Source: Thalassotalea loyana
GTDB taxonomy: Bacteria; Pseudomonadota; Gammaproteobacteria; Enterobacterales; Alteromonadaceae
Direction: 5' to 3'
Length of the DNA stretch: 64,000 nucleotides
NCBI RefSeq assembly: GCF_030161435.1
Contig: NZ_BSSV01000001.1
Span: 1 to 64,000 of the forward strand
Under the pieces are notes generated by a model. It was given only the letters and a program-made list of their open reading frames with translations, made no database searches and was not told where the DNA came from. The first letter of the stretch is position 1, and the number at the start of each line of letters is the position of its first letter. The translations under genes and the position numbers were made by a program. Positions 1 through 9,384 of this stretch are shown here, one piece after another.

Positions 1-64
1 TTGAGCAGGCTTTTTTGGTTTTACGAAAAACAGATTCAAATTGAAGCGACAGTTATAGAGGAAG

Positions 65-1705
65 TTAATCTTCTTCAACACTTGGATTAGTGAGCTGTTC
101 GAACTTTTCTTTTAATACGATATAACGTGACTGAGAATAACTTGAAGATGGTAGCTTATCCATTTCATCGATAATGTCCTGAGCTCGCTCTATATAGTTA
201 TCACTAATTGGACTTTTTTCATAAGCAACAAGTAATACTTGAAGTAGGTTTAACTTTAATCCCGTATGATGCGGAATAATGCGAAGCGCATTTGATAGTT
301 CGTTAATTGCTTCTGAAAACTGGTTCTGCTTGTAATAGCTCATCCCGATTTCTATCGCCTGTTGCGCTCGAATAATGTTGTCACTAATTGGTCTTGTTAA
401 ACAAGCATCAATTTCTTTTAGTAGCTCCTCATCACTTGGATTGTCCTGAGCGAGTTGTTGAAGAATATTACTGGCTCTGTCTTCTCTATTTAGTTTAACG
501 AGGGAGCGTGAAGATTCTAGTTTACCTTGAGTAGACATATCGTGTTGATGTACTTCTAAAAGCTTTTCAGCGGCTTCTAGGCTCACTCTAGATGGATGAT
601 GTTCTTTTATCGTTAGCCTTAGCAATGCTGTTAGTAGCTGTGAGCGAATTTTTAATTCGACATCATCAAAATCTTTTGTCATTAAACTCAATGCATTGAA
701 TACTTTGTTTGTTATCTTTCTTGCTTGGTCTATTGGCATCTCAGAAATATGCTCTAAAACAGCCTTAGCAAATAATAAAGCGTTTTCTGGATGATTGTGA
801 ATAGAATGAATAGCCAACTCATTTGTTGTCTTTAATGCACTAGCAGCTTTGGAGTACTGTTCGTTTTCAAGACATACGTTAGCGTAGAATTTTAAACGAC
901 CGACAGAGCGTGGTGAGATGATTAGACATTTTTCTAAGGTTCGCTCAGCTTTTGCATGCTCACCTTGTGCCTGGTAGGTTTTTGCTAACCAATCATACGC
1001 AGATAAATATCTGTCGTTTTCATCAATGATACGTTGGAAATACTCTTCTGCTTTCTGATACTGCTTATTTTCAATCGCTATCTTACCCAAGCCTATAATT
1101 GCCCAGGCGCAGTTAGCCTCATTTTGGTATTGTAAATAGATATCTTGAGCTTGGGCATATTGCTTTAAGTTAAAGTACTGACGGGCAAGGATACCCATAC
1201 ACTCGGATTCATATTGGGTATTTTTTGCTATCGCTTCTTTGACTAACTCAACAACCTTGGTTTCGTCTTCATCGTCAAGTGCACGGTATATTTTCGCCAT
1301 GCTTCGCTTTTTTGCATAAGAGCGTATTAAACGTTTTTTTAGATCTTGCAGTGTATAAGGCTTTGCAATGTATTCATCAGGCTTATGCTCTAGTGCTGCT
1401 AATACCATTGCTTCAGAGACTTCTGCGGTAATTATGATGATAATGGTTTGGCGCTGGGCGATATTTTTAGTTTTTAGCTCTTCAAGAATTTGTTGGCCAT
1501 TTTTTTGATTTTCGCCAAGATCATAACCGAGTAAAACGACATCGTAGTTAATATTTTCGCAAGCTGATATTGCATCCTTTGCAAATGCAGAGGTATCAAC
1601 TTTTACATCACCCAGAGTATAAGCAAATTGTTTTAGCGTATCGCGAGACTGTTTAATGTTATCAACAATTAAAAAGCGCTTATTAGAAAAGTTTGGGTTT
1701 GTCAT
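65..1705 (-). CDS. Response-regulator-like protein with TPR repeats
   Basis: A cytoplasmic protein of 546 residues. An N-terminal receiver fold covers about residues 9-130 and the remainder is helical, with several tetratricopeptide units (about 165-300 and 455-520) that normally hold protein partners. The receiver looks degenerate: the strand that should end in the phospho-acceptor Asp reads VVLLGYDLG, with Gly at residue 60, while the late Lys (AKPY) is kept. It may therefore act as a phosphorylation-independent adaptor, although Asp62 two residues later could substitute. There is no DNA-binding or enzymatic output domain. The gene is divergent from the OmpR-type regulator at 1943 and opens a block of five signalling genes. 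A weak AGGA lies 9 nt before the ATG. The REC-TPR class is known in Vibrio and Shewanella; the partner is unknown. Confidence 0.9.
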   Translation of the reverse strand: MTNPNFSNKRFLIVDNIKQSRDTLKQFAYTLGDVKVDTSAFAKDAISACENINYDVVLLGYDLGENQKNGQQILEELKTKNIAQRQTIIIIITAEVSEAMVLAALEHKPDEYIAKPYTLQDLKKRLIRSYAKKRSMAKIYRALDDEDETKVVELVKEAIAKNTQYESECMGILARQYFNLKQYAQAQDIYLQYQNEANCAWAIIGLGKIAIENKQYQKAEEYFQRIIDENDRYLSAYDWLAKTYQAQGEHAKAERTLEKCLIISPRSVGRLKFYANVCLENEQYSKAASALKTTNELAIHSIHNHPENALLFAKAVLEHISEMPIDQARKITNKVFNALSLMTKDFDDVELKIRSQLLTALLRLTIKEHHPSRVSLEAAEKLLEVHQHDMSTQGKLESSRSLVKLNREDRASNILQQLAQDNPSDEELLKEIDACLTRPISDNIIRAQQAIEIGMSYYKQNQFSEAINELSNALRIIPHHTGLKLNLLQVLLVAYEKSPISDNYIERAQDIIDEMDKLPSSSYSQSRYIVLKEKFEQLTNPSVEED

Positions 1706-1942
1706 TCAGTAACATCCTGTGATGGTGCTCGTCCACACCCATACCCTTTATTTAACGGAAGAGAAGTTTAAACCTATGTATCGAAATATATAAGTTGATG
1801 ATTCCAATATCAATATAGGGTCAAAATTTGTCTCGCTTGATACTCATTATTACATTTGACGAACACTTTGTTAACAGTAGATAGGTATACAAGTGCGTTA
1901 CAATAGCCATTGGCATTTTATTCAAGTAATACAAGTGGTTTG

Positions 1943-2632
1943 ATGAAAAAAATCTTACTGGTTGAAGATGATAGCATCGTATCAACAACACTAAAAAGGC
2001 GATTAGAGAGCGCTGGCTTTGAGGTCTTTCAAGCATTTAATGGGGCAATTGCCATGAGAAAGATTCTCTCTATAGCCCCAGACTGTATATTACTTGATAT
2101 TGGTCTACCGGAAAAAAGTGGCTATGACGTTTGCAAAGAGATTCGTACTTTTTATGAGGGCGGGATTATTTTTCTGACTGCCCATGATGATACTAAAGTT
2201 GAGTGGATTTGCTTTGAATTAGGGGCTGATGATTTTGTCTCAAAAAAAGCACCGTTTGAAATACTACTTCAACGTATCAAGCGGTTAAATAGAGTGTTTG
2301 AAAAACCACTTGTTGAACAAGTTCTCAATGCTAATGGCATGGTATTCAGTGCAGAGTGTTTAGAGTGTCGATACAAGGGTACTACTATTCAATTAACGCA
2401 AGAAGAGTTCGAGCTGTTTTATTACCTAGCATTAAATGAAGGTAAGCCACTGTCCCGAGAAAACTTACTTCATGTACTTAAAGGGCTAAAGTATAACGGG
2501 ATAGATCGTTCCATCGATATTAAAGTCGCTAGAATTAGGAAAAAAATAAAACAAGCTGGTCTATCGTCAAATATTATCAAGTCAGTGCGGACAAAAGGCT
2601 ACCAATACAACTGCCCATCTACCGTTGATTAG
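1943..2632 (+). CDS. OmpR/PhoB-family response regulator
   Basis: A receiver plus winged-helix transcription factor of 229 residues. The receiver (about 1-120) has the acidic pair EDD, the phospho-acceptor in LLDIGLP and the conserved Lys in SKKAPF. The C-terminal half (about 130-225) is an OmpR-type winged helix ending in the usual GYQY wing. An upstream TTG at 1910 would add 11 residues that do not fit the family, so the ATG in front of KKILLVEDD is preferred. No classical membrane histidine kinase is adjacent; the nearest kinase-like protein is the REC-REC-HATPase at 3915. The last 4 bases overlap the convergent REC/HD-GYP gene, so no terminator separates the two. DNA binding follows from the family; the target genes are unknown. 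Confidence 0.92.
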   Translation: MKKILLVEDDSIVSTTLKRRLESAGFEVFQAFNGAIAMRKILSIAPDCILLDIGLPEKSGYDVCKEIRTFYEGGIIFLTAHDDTKVEWICFELGADDFVSKKAPFEILLQRIKRLNRVFEKPLVEQVLNANGMVFSAECLECRYKGTTIQLTQEEFELFYYLALNEGKPLSRENLLHVLKGLKYNGIDRSIDIKVARIRKKIKQAGLSSNIIKSVRTKGYQYNCPSTVD

Positions 2633-3690
2633 TTCTCGAGTAATTCATATCCGTCTTGGTCAAATGTTTCAACAAACTGCTCCTTTACTGATGTTATTTC
2701 GTCAATAGACTCAATAAAATAATCTGCAAGCTCCGGATCAAAATGCTTACCTCGCTCTTCGACAATTAAGGCAATAGCATCTTCAATACTCCAGGCTTTC
2801 TTGTATGGACGTTCACTTGTTAGCGCATCGAACACATCCGCAATTGCTACAATACGCCCAATAAGCGGGATATCTTTGCCTTTTAAACCTGCAGGGTACC
2901 CTGAGCCGTCATATTTTTCGTGATGCGTCAGCGCTACGGTTTCAGCCATTTTTAATAATACAGAACCTCCGCTCGATAAAATTTCTGCGCCGATAGATGC
3001 ATGGGTTTTCATAACTTGCCATTCCTGAGCATCTAATTTCCCAGGTTTTCTTAAAATACTATCAGGGATACCTATTTTACCGATGTCGTGCATGGGAGCG
3101 GCTAGTAGTAACATATCCGCATCTTTTGTCGACATACCGGCTTTTAGTGCCAAAATTCGAGAATAATGACTCATACGCTTTACATGCATGCCGGTTTCAT
3201 TGTCTTTATATTCTGCAGCGCGGCCTAGACGGTAAACAATTTCGAGTTGTGAGTTTTCAAGCTTTTTAGTTCTTTCTTTGACCGTTGACTCCAATAGTCT
3301 TGTTTGGTCGTAAAGTGCAAGGTGGGTTCTGACTCTTTGCTTAACTATCGTGGTAGAGATTGGTTTTGTAATGTAATCAACAGCGCCTAACTTTAACCCT
3401 TTTGCTTCATCTTGGATTTCATTCATTGCGGTAACGAAGATTATTGGAATATCACAAGTGCTAAAGTCTTTTTTCAATTCCTTACAGACGTCATAACCGC
3501 TCATTCCTGGCATCATGATATCCAATAAAATCATGTCTGGTTGTTTTCTCTTAGCGATTTCAATAGCAGATTTACCATTGATGGCAGCAAGGATTTTATA
3601 GTCCTCTTTTAGTACACCCCTTAATAGGTCTATATTCTCTGTATTGTCATCAACGACAAGTATGGTTCCGTGTGTTAATCCCGTAGTCAA
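2629..3690 (-). CDS. REC/HD-GYP response regulator, c-di-GMP phosphodiesterase
   Basis: A receiver (about 10-130) joined through a short coiled linker to an HD-GYP domain (about 150-325), the RpfG-type arrangement that hydrolyses cyclic di-GMP. The receiver keeps the DD pair, LLDIMMPG and the Lys in TKPIS. The HD-GYP part has a complete set of motifs: HDIGK, the downstream His of KTHASIG, HHEKYDGSGYP and ADVFDALT. All metal ligands expected for an active enzyme therefore appear present. The open frame reaches a TTG at 3702, but a second TTG four codons in, at 3690, has a GGAG placed 6 nt upstream and is the better start. The product is cytoplasmic and phosphorylation of the receiver probably sets its activity. 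The 3' end overlaps the OmpR-type gene by 4 bases. Confidence 0.93.
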   Translation of the reverse strand: MTTGLTHGTILVVDDNTENIDLLRGVLKEDYKILAAINGKSAIEIAKRKQPDMILLDIMMPGMSGYDVCKELKKDFSTCDIPIIFVTAMNEIQDEAKGLKLGAVDYITKPISTTIVKQRVRTHLALYDQTRLLESTVKERTKKLENSQLEIVYRLGRAAEYKDNETGMHVKRMSHYSRILALKAGMSTKDADMLLLAAPMHDIGKIGIPDSILRKPGKLDAQEWQVMKTHASIGAEILSSGGSVLLKMAETVALTHHEKYDGSGYPAGLKGKDIPLIGRIVAIADVFDALTSERPYKKAWSIEDAIALIVEERGKHFDPELADYFIESIDEITSVKEQFVETFDQDGYELLEN

Positions 3691-3914
3691 GGTGAGCTCC
3701 AATTTAGAATCAAGTGCTTCTGATGACTAATGTTTCTTTAACAACAACGATCAATTTTAAACACTCATTCTCAAAATCATTTCATATACTTAACGTAATA
3801 TCACCGTTAAATTTATATGTCGTTTACAATTTCAATATAAGCACAATTGAAATAGAACACAAAATACGCCCGTTGATTAAAACGATTTATTGATAATACT
3901 CATTTAGGCTACGC

Positions 3915-5477
3915 ATGAAAAAGGTAAAGAAAACTGCGTTAATTGTTGATTCTACTGATAATATTCGGTCTGCCATGGCTAGAATGCTGGCTGAGATGGA
4001 TTTTTCTGTGGTCTATCAAGCGGTTAGTGTAAAAGAAGCAACCAGAATATTAACTGAGCGGCATGTTGATCTGATTATATCCGACTGGGTTTTACCAGAT
4101 GAAGGTGGTAAAACGCTGTTACTCCAGATTCGTAATAATCCTGAGACAAAATTTATCCCCTTTGTTGTTTGCTCTTCGGTCGCAGATCAGCTCACTGTGA
4201 TTGACGCTATAAAAGCGGGGGTATCTGAGTATTTAGCTAAGCCGTTTAGCTTTAAAATGTTTAAAGGTCGGGTAGAAAGAGCATTTAGCAAGCCATTAAA
4301 CGAGCGATTTGGCGATCGCTTAGATTTATTGGCCAAAAAAGCGGAAGAGGAAAGAGTAGAAAAATCAGAAAGTATTGCAAATGCTCCTGTGATGTCTGCT
4401 ACAACTCAACATAGCGTGCTTATCGTCGATGATGAGGTAAATAACATTGAAGTGGCTAATCAGTGTGTTAGGCAATTTGCTAAAGTAAAGTTTGCGCTAA
4501 ATGGTCAACGGGCTATTGAGATATGCAAGAAGTCGCCACCTGACCTAATATTATTAGATATTATGATGCCTGAAATGGATGGGTATCAGACTTTAGAGAC
4601 GCTCAAAGGTGATCCGGTATTGGCTGATATTCCAGTGATATTTGTGACCGCAAAAGCTCAACCAAGTGACGTAGCGAGAGGCTTAGCGCTCGGGGCAGCA
4701 GACTATGTGACCAAGCCTATCAATTTTCCCGTTTTGGAAATGCGAATTAAAAATCAGCTGAAAGTAATAGACAATATACGTTTGCGGGATAATAGCTTAA
4801 ATCGAATTATTTATGAGTTAGAGCAACGTGAGAATATTGAACGAATTTTGCTAAACTATGTTCACCACCCATTAGCAAAAATGGGTGAATCTATTGATCG
4901 GATTCGTCATCGTTCGCTAACTAGCACTCAATTAGCGACTGAAGCAGAAGCACTACAGTACTCGAAAGCTTCAATGGAAAGAGTCTTTTTGACATTAAGT
5001 ACATCGATGCGATTAGAAGATAAAAACTTTATACCCGATTTAACCGTCGTTAATCTCCATGATATTGTCAGCAGTACCATCCAAAGTTTGCAACGCGACC
5101 AATTAAATCGCTCCTTACAGGTGGACAACTTTGTCAGCCATAGCACCGAGGTTAAAGGTGAAGAAATACTATTAACTACCATGTTTACTGCCTTGCATTT
5201 GAATGCGATTGAAGCAGCGCCACGCGGATCTAAAGTCTCTTTTTTTGAATCAACGTCAAATCCACGTTTTGTTGAAGTTACAATATATAATCCTGGCGCT
5301 GTACCAGTCGAAATTAGAGAGCAATTCTTTGACAAATATGTCTCCAAGGGTAAAGTCAATGGTGTTGGCTTAGGCACGTATACTGCAAAATTAGTGTGCC
5401 AAACGTTAGGTGGGGATATTGCGTTGGAAGCCAATGACAAAGAGACTCGTGTTATTATCAAATTGCCAAAGGCTTAA
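3915..5477 (+). CDS. Double-receiver histidine-kinase-like protein
   Basis: A soluble protein of 520 residues: REC1 (about 5-130), REC2 (about 168-290), a helical segment, then an HATPase_c domain (about 370-518). REC1 keeps an Asp in ISDWVLPDEGG but has only one Asp of the N-terminal acidic pair. REC2 is complete (VDDE, LLDIMMPEMDGY, TKPI). The dimerisation helix reads YVHHPLAKMG in place of SHELRTPL, so one of the two His residues could be the phospho-acceptor. The ATPase part has the N-box LNAIEAAPRGS and a clear G2 box, GVGLGTYTAK, but the DxGxG box is replaced by YNPGAV. There is no sensor or membrane segment, so input presumably comes from another kinase. It could be a phosphorelay hub for the nearby regulators; that is inferred from position only. 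Confidence 0.88.
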   Translation: MKKVKKTALIVDSTDNIRSAMARMLAEMDFSVVYQAVSVKEATRILTERHVDLIISDWVLPDEGGKTLLLQIRNNPETKFIPFVVCSSVADQLTVIDAIKAGVSEYLAKPFSFKMFKGRVERAFSKPLNERFGDRLDLLAKKAEEERVEKSESIANAPVMSATTQHSVLIVDDEVNNIEVANQCVRQFAKVKFALNGQRAIEICKKSPPDLILLDIMMPEMDGYQTLETLKGDPVLADIPVIFVTAKAQPSDVARGLALGAADYVTKPINFPVLEMRIKNQLKVIDNIRLRDNSLNRIIYELEQRENIERILLNYVHHPLAKMGESIDRIRHRSLTSTQLATEAEALQYSKASMERVFLTLSTSMRLEDKNFIPDLTVVNLHDIVSSTIQSLQRDQLNRSLQVDNFVSHSTEVKGEEILLTTMFTALHLNAIEAAPRGSKVSFFESTSNPRFVEVTIYNPGAVPVEIREQFFDKYVSKGKVNGVGLGTYTAKLVCQTLGGDIALEANDKETRVIIKLPKA

Positions 5478-5500
5478 CGTTCTCAAGCGGAGGTTAGAGG

Positions 5501-6802
5501 TTATTGCGAACTCGATAAGCTATCAACCGTTTGCGATACATTTTCTGCACCGGCATAGATTTCTTCCATAAGCGACGAAACCTCTGCAATTTTTACAACA
5601 CCATCCATAGCTACTTCCGAAACTTGCTTCATACTGTTTGTCACAGAGTCCGTCAGGTTTTTATTTTCGGTGACTACGGTCGCTATTTCGCTGGTAGATT
5701 GCGCAGTTCTTGAGGCTAGTTGTCGAACTTCATCTGCAACAACTGCAAAGCCTCTGCCTTGCTCTCCGGCTCGAGCTGCTTCAATTGCAGCATTGAGTGC
5801 AAGCAAATTGGTTTGGTCTGCAATATCCTTGATTGTTGATACAATGGCTTCAATACTTTGCGATTTTAGATTGAGGTCGCCAAGCTCTTGAGAGGTCGTT
5901 TTTACTTGCTCAGATATGTTGGTGGACACTTCTACCGCTTCGTCTAAATTTGTTGTTCCTTTTTTGGCTATTTGAGCTGTTTCAACAGACGTACTATAGG
6001 CAACCTCAGCAGCTTCTGTGATGGCCTTATTGCGTTCCACTTGTTCAGTGATATTGGTAGCAAATTTGATCACCTTTACCACCTTACCTTTAACGTCAAA
6101 AATTGGGTTGTAAGTAGCCTCCAGCCAGATTGTATTGCCATGTTTATCGACACGAGCAAACTGACCAGACTTAAATTCACCGCGCGCAAGAGAAGGCCAA
6201 AAATCCTGATTATCTTTTAGAAAATCATTGTCACAGAACATTTTATGATTGTTGCCAATGATTTGATCTATCTGGTAGCCAACCGTGTCGAGAAAGTTTT
6301 TATTTGCTTTAATAATCGTACCATCAGGCAGAAATTCAATGATAGCTTGAGACCGGTCAAGTGCTGATAACACACTATTTGTGTATTCATTTTCCGTCAC
6401 TGTTTTGGTGACATCTCCCGCGATTTTTTTGATGCCGGTAATTTTTCCATCGCAGACAATAGGAAAATAGGTTGCTTCAAGCCATATCAATTCACCCTGG
6501 CTATTTTTGCGTTCGAAGGTTCCTGAGACAAATTCCCCAGCGCGTAATTGATCCCAAAACTCTTTATAATCTGACGAATTCGCATACTCTGGAAAACACA
6601 TGGTTGAATGATGCTTGCCAAGCACTTGTTGCTCGGTATAACCGACGATATCGAGAAACTTCTGAGATACAGAGGTAACATTTCCTGACAAATCAAAAGC
6701 TATTGTTGGCAAATATTTGTCTGTCGCAATATTAACGCTTTTTAACAAGGCCAATTGCTCAGCTAGGTTTTCTTCCGGTTGCTTATTAAAAAAATCAAAC
6801 AT
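5501..6802 (-). CDS. Soluble PAS-PAS methyl-accepting chemotaxis protein
   Basis: A cytoplasmic chemoreceptor of 433 residues without membrane segments. Two PAS domains (about 25-145 and 150-265) each end in the PAC-type motif WLEATYFPI or WLEATYNPI, as in Aer-like energy or redox sensors. The C-terminal part is the coiled-coil signalling domain, with the hairpin tip [20 protein letters not shown] and the [15 protein letters not shown] core that binds CheA and CheW. No methylation-site pentapeptide is visible at the C-terminus. The signalling domain is short, which suggests a receptor of a short heptad class that clusters in the cytoplasm. The ligand or cofactor (heme or FAD) cannot be decided from sequence. 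It is convergent with the double-receiver gene, with a 23-base gap. Confidence 0.93.
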   Translation of the reverse strand: MFDFFNKQPEENLAEQLALLKSVNIATDKYLPTIAFDLSGNVTSVSQKFLDIVGYTEQQVLGKHHSTMCFPEYANSSDYKEFWDQLRAGEFVSGTFERKNSQGELIWLEATYFPIVCDGKITGIKKIAGDVTKTVTENEYTNSVLSALDRSQAIIEFLPDGTIIKANKNFLDTVGYQIDQIIGNNHKMFCDNDFLKDNQDFWPSLARGEFKSGQFARVDKHGNTIWLEATYNPIFDVKGKVVKVIKFATNITEQVERNKAITEAAEVAYSTSVETAQIAKKGTTNLDEAVEVSTNISEQVKTTSQELGDLNLKSQSIEAIVSTIKDIADQTNLLALNAAIEAARAGEQGRGFAVVADEVRQLASRTAQSTSEIATVVTENKNLTDSVTNSMKQVSEVAMDGVVKIAEVSSLMEEIYAGAENVSQTVDSLSSSQ

Positions 6803-7067
6803 GTCTATGTCTCTATAAATACGTCGTTATATGATTTTAGTCGAACTTTTCAAATATGACTGAGATTCGGAGCTGATGTTACATGTTTTTTGATGAGCTA
6901 AGTTCTGAGCATGAATGATCCTTGATTGGTGGTCGATGATGTTGTTAATTAAATGTTACAAAATAATTATTACTTTATTAGACAAGCTCAAGAGCACTTA
7001 TGGACATTGGTGGTTGATTCCAATAGATTGCTGTAATCGACAATAAAAACAACCTAATGGAAAGCCA

Positions 7068-9245
7068 ATGAATTTTAAAATAGCTACATTGTCTTCCGCT
7101 TTTGTGCTGGCATTTTCTGTCAGTGGCTGCGGACAGCAATCAGACTCTCAACCAACCGCTTCAAAACCTGCGCAAGAAAGCGCGACCAAAACAGCATCAA
7201 TTGTTTACCCGGATACTAAGAAAGGAACCGTGGTTGATGAGTACTTTGGCGTTAAAGTTGCTGATCCATATCGCTGGTTAGAAGACGATATGAGTGAAGA
7301 AACTGCAGAGTGGATGAAAGCACAGAACAAGACAACTTATAGTTATTTAGACCAAATTCCTTATCGTGATGCGATTAAAACTCGCCTTTCAACATTACTT
7401 GACTATGAAAAAGTAGGTATGCCTTTTATCGAAGGCGACTACACCTATTTTTATAAGAATGATGGTCTACAAAATCAATACGTTTTGTATCGCCAAAAAG
7501 ACGGTGGTGAAGCTGAAGTTTTCTTAGATCCGAATACATTCAGCGAAGATGGCACTGTGTCGTTAGCAAGCATTGAATTTTCAAAAGATGGCTCGTTAGC
7601 GGTTTACTTGATTTCTGAAGGTGGTAGTGATTGGCGTAAAGCTCGTGTCATGGACACCAAGACACTTGAAATCATCGAAGAAGAACTAGTCGACATCAAA
7701 TTTAGTGGTTTGTCTTGGGTAGGCAATGAAGGCTTTTATTACTCAAGTTACGATAAACCAAAAGGCAGTGAGCTATCGGCAAAGACTGACCAACACAAAC
7801 TTTACTACCACAAATTAGGTACAAAGCAGTCAGAAGACCAGTTGGTTTTTGGTGGCACAGACGCTCAGAAACATCGCTATGTTAGTGGTGGTGTAACAGA
7901 TGATAACCGTTACTTGTTTATCTATGCATCGGTTTCTACCTCTGGCAACCGATTATTTATGAAAGATTTGCAATCACCGGGTAGTGAGTTAGTAACAATT
8001 TTATCTGAGCCAAATTCTGATACTTATGTATTAGATAATGATGGTGAAAATTTATTATTAGTGACCAACTTAAATGCACCGAATAAACGTGTCGTTAAAG
8101 CGACTGTTTCAAACCCAACACCTGAAGCTTGGGTAGATGTTATTCCTGAAACAGAAAACGTGTTATCGGTTTCTACTGGTGGCGGCTACATGTTCGCGAA
8201 GTACATGAAAGATGCTACATCGCTTATCCAACAATATAAGCTAGATGGTAGTAAAGTTCGTGATATCGAATTACCAGAGGTTGGCACCGCAGGTGGCTTT
8301 GGTGGCAACGATGATCAAAAAGATATCTACTTTTCATTTAGTAACCAAAAAACACCAAGCACAATATTTAAGTTCAATGTCGATTCTGGCGAGTCTTCTG
8401 TTCACAGTAAGTCAAAAGTAAAGTTTGATAGTGATAAGTTTGAATCAAAGCAAGTGTTTTACACATCTAAAGACGGCACAAAGGTACCGATGATCATTAC
8501 CCACAAGAAGGGTATTGAGCTGGACGGAAGTAACCCGACGATTTTGTATGGTTACGGTGGCTTTAATGTGAGTTTACAACCACGCTTTAGCTCAACACGT
8601 GCTGCTTGGTTAGAACTAGGTGGTGTATATGCGGTTGCTAACCTTCGTGGTGGTGGCGAGTACGGTAAGAAATGGCATGACGCAGGTACTAAACAGCAGA
8701 AACAAAATGTTTTTGATGACTTTATTGCGGCTGCCGAATATCTAATTGATCAAAAAATCACATCATCAGATAAATTGGCGGTAATGGGTGGCTCGAATGG
8801 TGGTTTGTTAGTTGGTGCAGTAATGACCCAGCGACCTGACTTATTCCAAGTGGCATTGCCTGCTGTGGGTGTATTAGACATGCTACGTTACCACACCTTT
8901 ACATCAGGCGCTGGTTGGGCATATGACTATGGTAAATCAGATGATAGCAAAGAGATGTTTGAGTACTTACTTGGTTATTCTCCGCTGCATAATGTTAAAG
9001 AAGGTACATCTTACCCTGCAACATTAGTTACAACGGGTGACCATGATGACCGAGTAGTGCCTGCACACTCATTTAAGTTTGCAGCAGAACTACAAGCGAA
9101 GCACAAAGGTGAAACGCCTGTAATGATTCGCATTGAAACTGATGCAGGTCATGGTGCGGGAACACCGATCAGCAAAACTATTGATCAATATGCAGACATA
9201 TACGGTTTCACGCTTTATAACATGGGTGTAAAAACCTTAAAGTAA
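7068..9245 (+). CDS. Prolyl oligopeptidase (S9A), periplasmic lipoprotein
   Basis: A serine peptidase of 725 residues cleaving after proline in short peptides. The N-terminus is a lipoprotein signal whose lipobox reads SVSGC (Cys at about residue 21), followed by a Ser/Thr/Gln-rich linker, so the enzyme is expected on a membrane facing the periplasm. The seven-bladed propeller covers about 110-450 and the alpha/beta hydrolase domain the C-terminal third. The catalytic triad is visible: Ser576 in GGSNGG, Asp at 660-661 in HDDRVVP and His695 in DAGHGAG. Length and order match the bacterial S9A family. It stands alone between a 265-base upstream gap and a strong terminator. Confidence 0.96.
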   Translation: MNFKIATLSSAFVLAFSVSGCGQQSDSQPTASKPAQESATKTASIVYPDTKKGTVVDEYFGVKVADPYRWLEDDMSEETAEWMKAQNKTTYSYLDQIPYRDAIKTRLSTLLDYEKVGMPFIEGDYTYFYKNDGLQNQYVLYRQKDGGEAEVFLDPNTFSEDGTVSLASIEFSKDGSLAVYLISEGGSDWRKARVMDTKTLEIIEEELVDIKFSGLSWVGNEGFYYSSYDKPKGSELSAKTDQHKLYYHKLGTKQSEDQLVFGGTDAQKHRYVSGGVTDDNRYLFIYASVSTSGNRLFMKDLQSPGSELVTILSEPNSDTYVLDNDGENLLLVTNLNAPNKRVVKATVSNPTPEAWVDVIPETENVLSVSTGGGYMFAKYMKDATSLIQQYKLDGSKVRDIELPEVGTAGGFGGNDDQKDIYFSFSNQKTPSTIFKFNVDSGESSVHSKSKVKFDSDKFESKQVFYTSKDGTKVPMIITHKKGIELDGSNPTILYGYGGFNVSLQPRFSSTRAAWLELGGVYAVANLRGGGEYGKKWHDAGTKQQKQNVFDDFIAAAEYLIDQKITSSDKLAVMGGSNGGLLVGAVMTQRPDLFQVALPAVGVLDMLRYHTFTSGAGWAYDYGKSDDSKEMFEYLLGYSPLHNVKEGTSYPATLVTTGDHDDRVVPAHSFKFAAELQAKHKGETPVMIRIETDAGHGAGTPISKTIDQYADIYGFTLYNMGVKTLK

Positions 9246-9274
9246 AAACTTAGTGAAAACAAAGTGATAATTGA

Positions 9275-9310
9275 AAAGCGGCCTGCAAACATGCAGGCCG
9301 CTTTGTTTTT
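9275..9310 (+). terminator. Intrinsic terminator after the prolyl oligopeptidase
   Basis: A perfect 13-bp stem (9275-9287 with 9292-9304) enclosing the 4-base loop AACA, GC-rich at its centre and followed by a T-rich run. It lies 30 bases past the stop codon and ends the single-gene transcript. Confidence 0.92.
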
Positions 9311-9384
9311 ATACGATTACTTTGTGATAAACACGCGTTAGTTTGATAGTATTACATGGCAATTTTATGTAAGTTTTTATTGTT

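Noticed and set aside
4928-5461. Long antisense open frame (177 codons) inside the REC-REC-HATPase gene
   Set aside because: It lies opposite a gene with clear domains and shows no recognisable protein features; a shadow of codon bias.
5531-6678. Several plus-strand open frames (60-82 codons) opposite the PAS-PAS chemoreceptor
   Set aside because: All lie antisense to strongly conserved PAS and signalling motifs, without ribosome binding sites.
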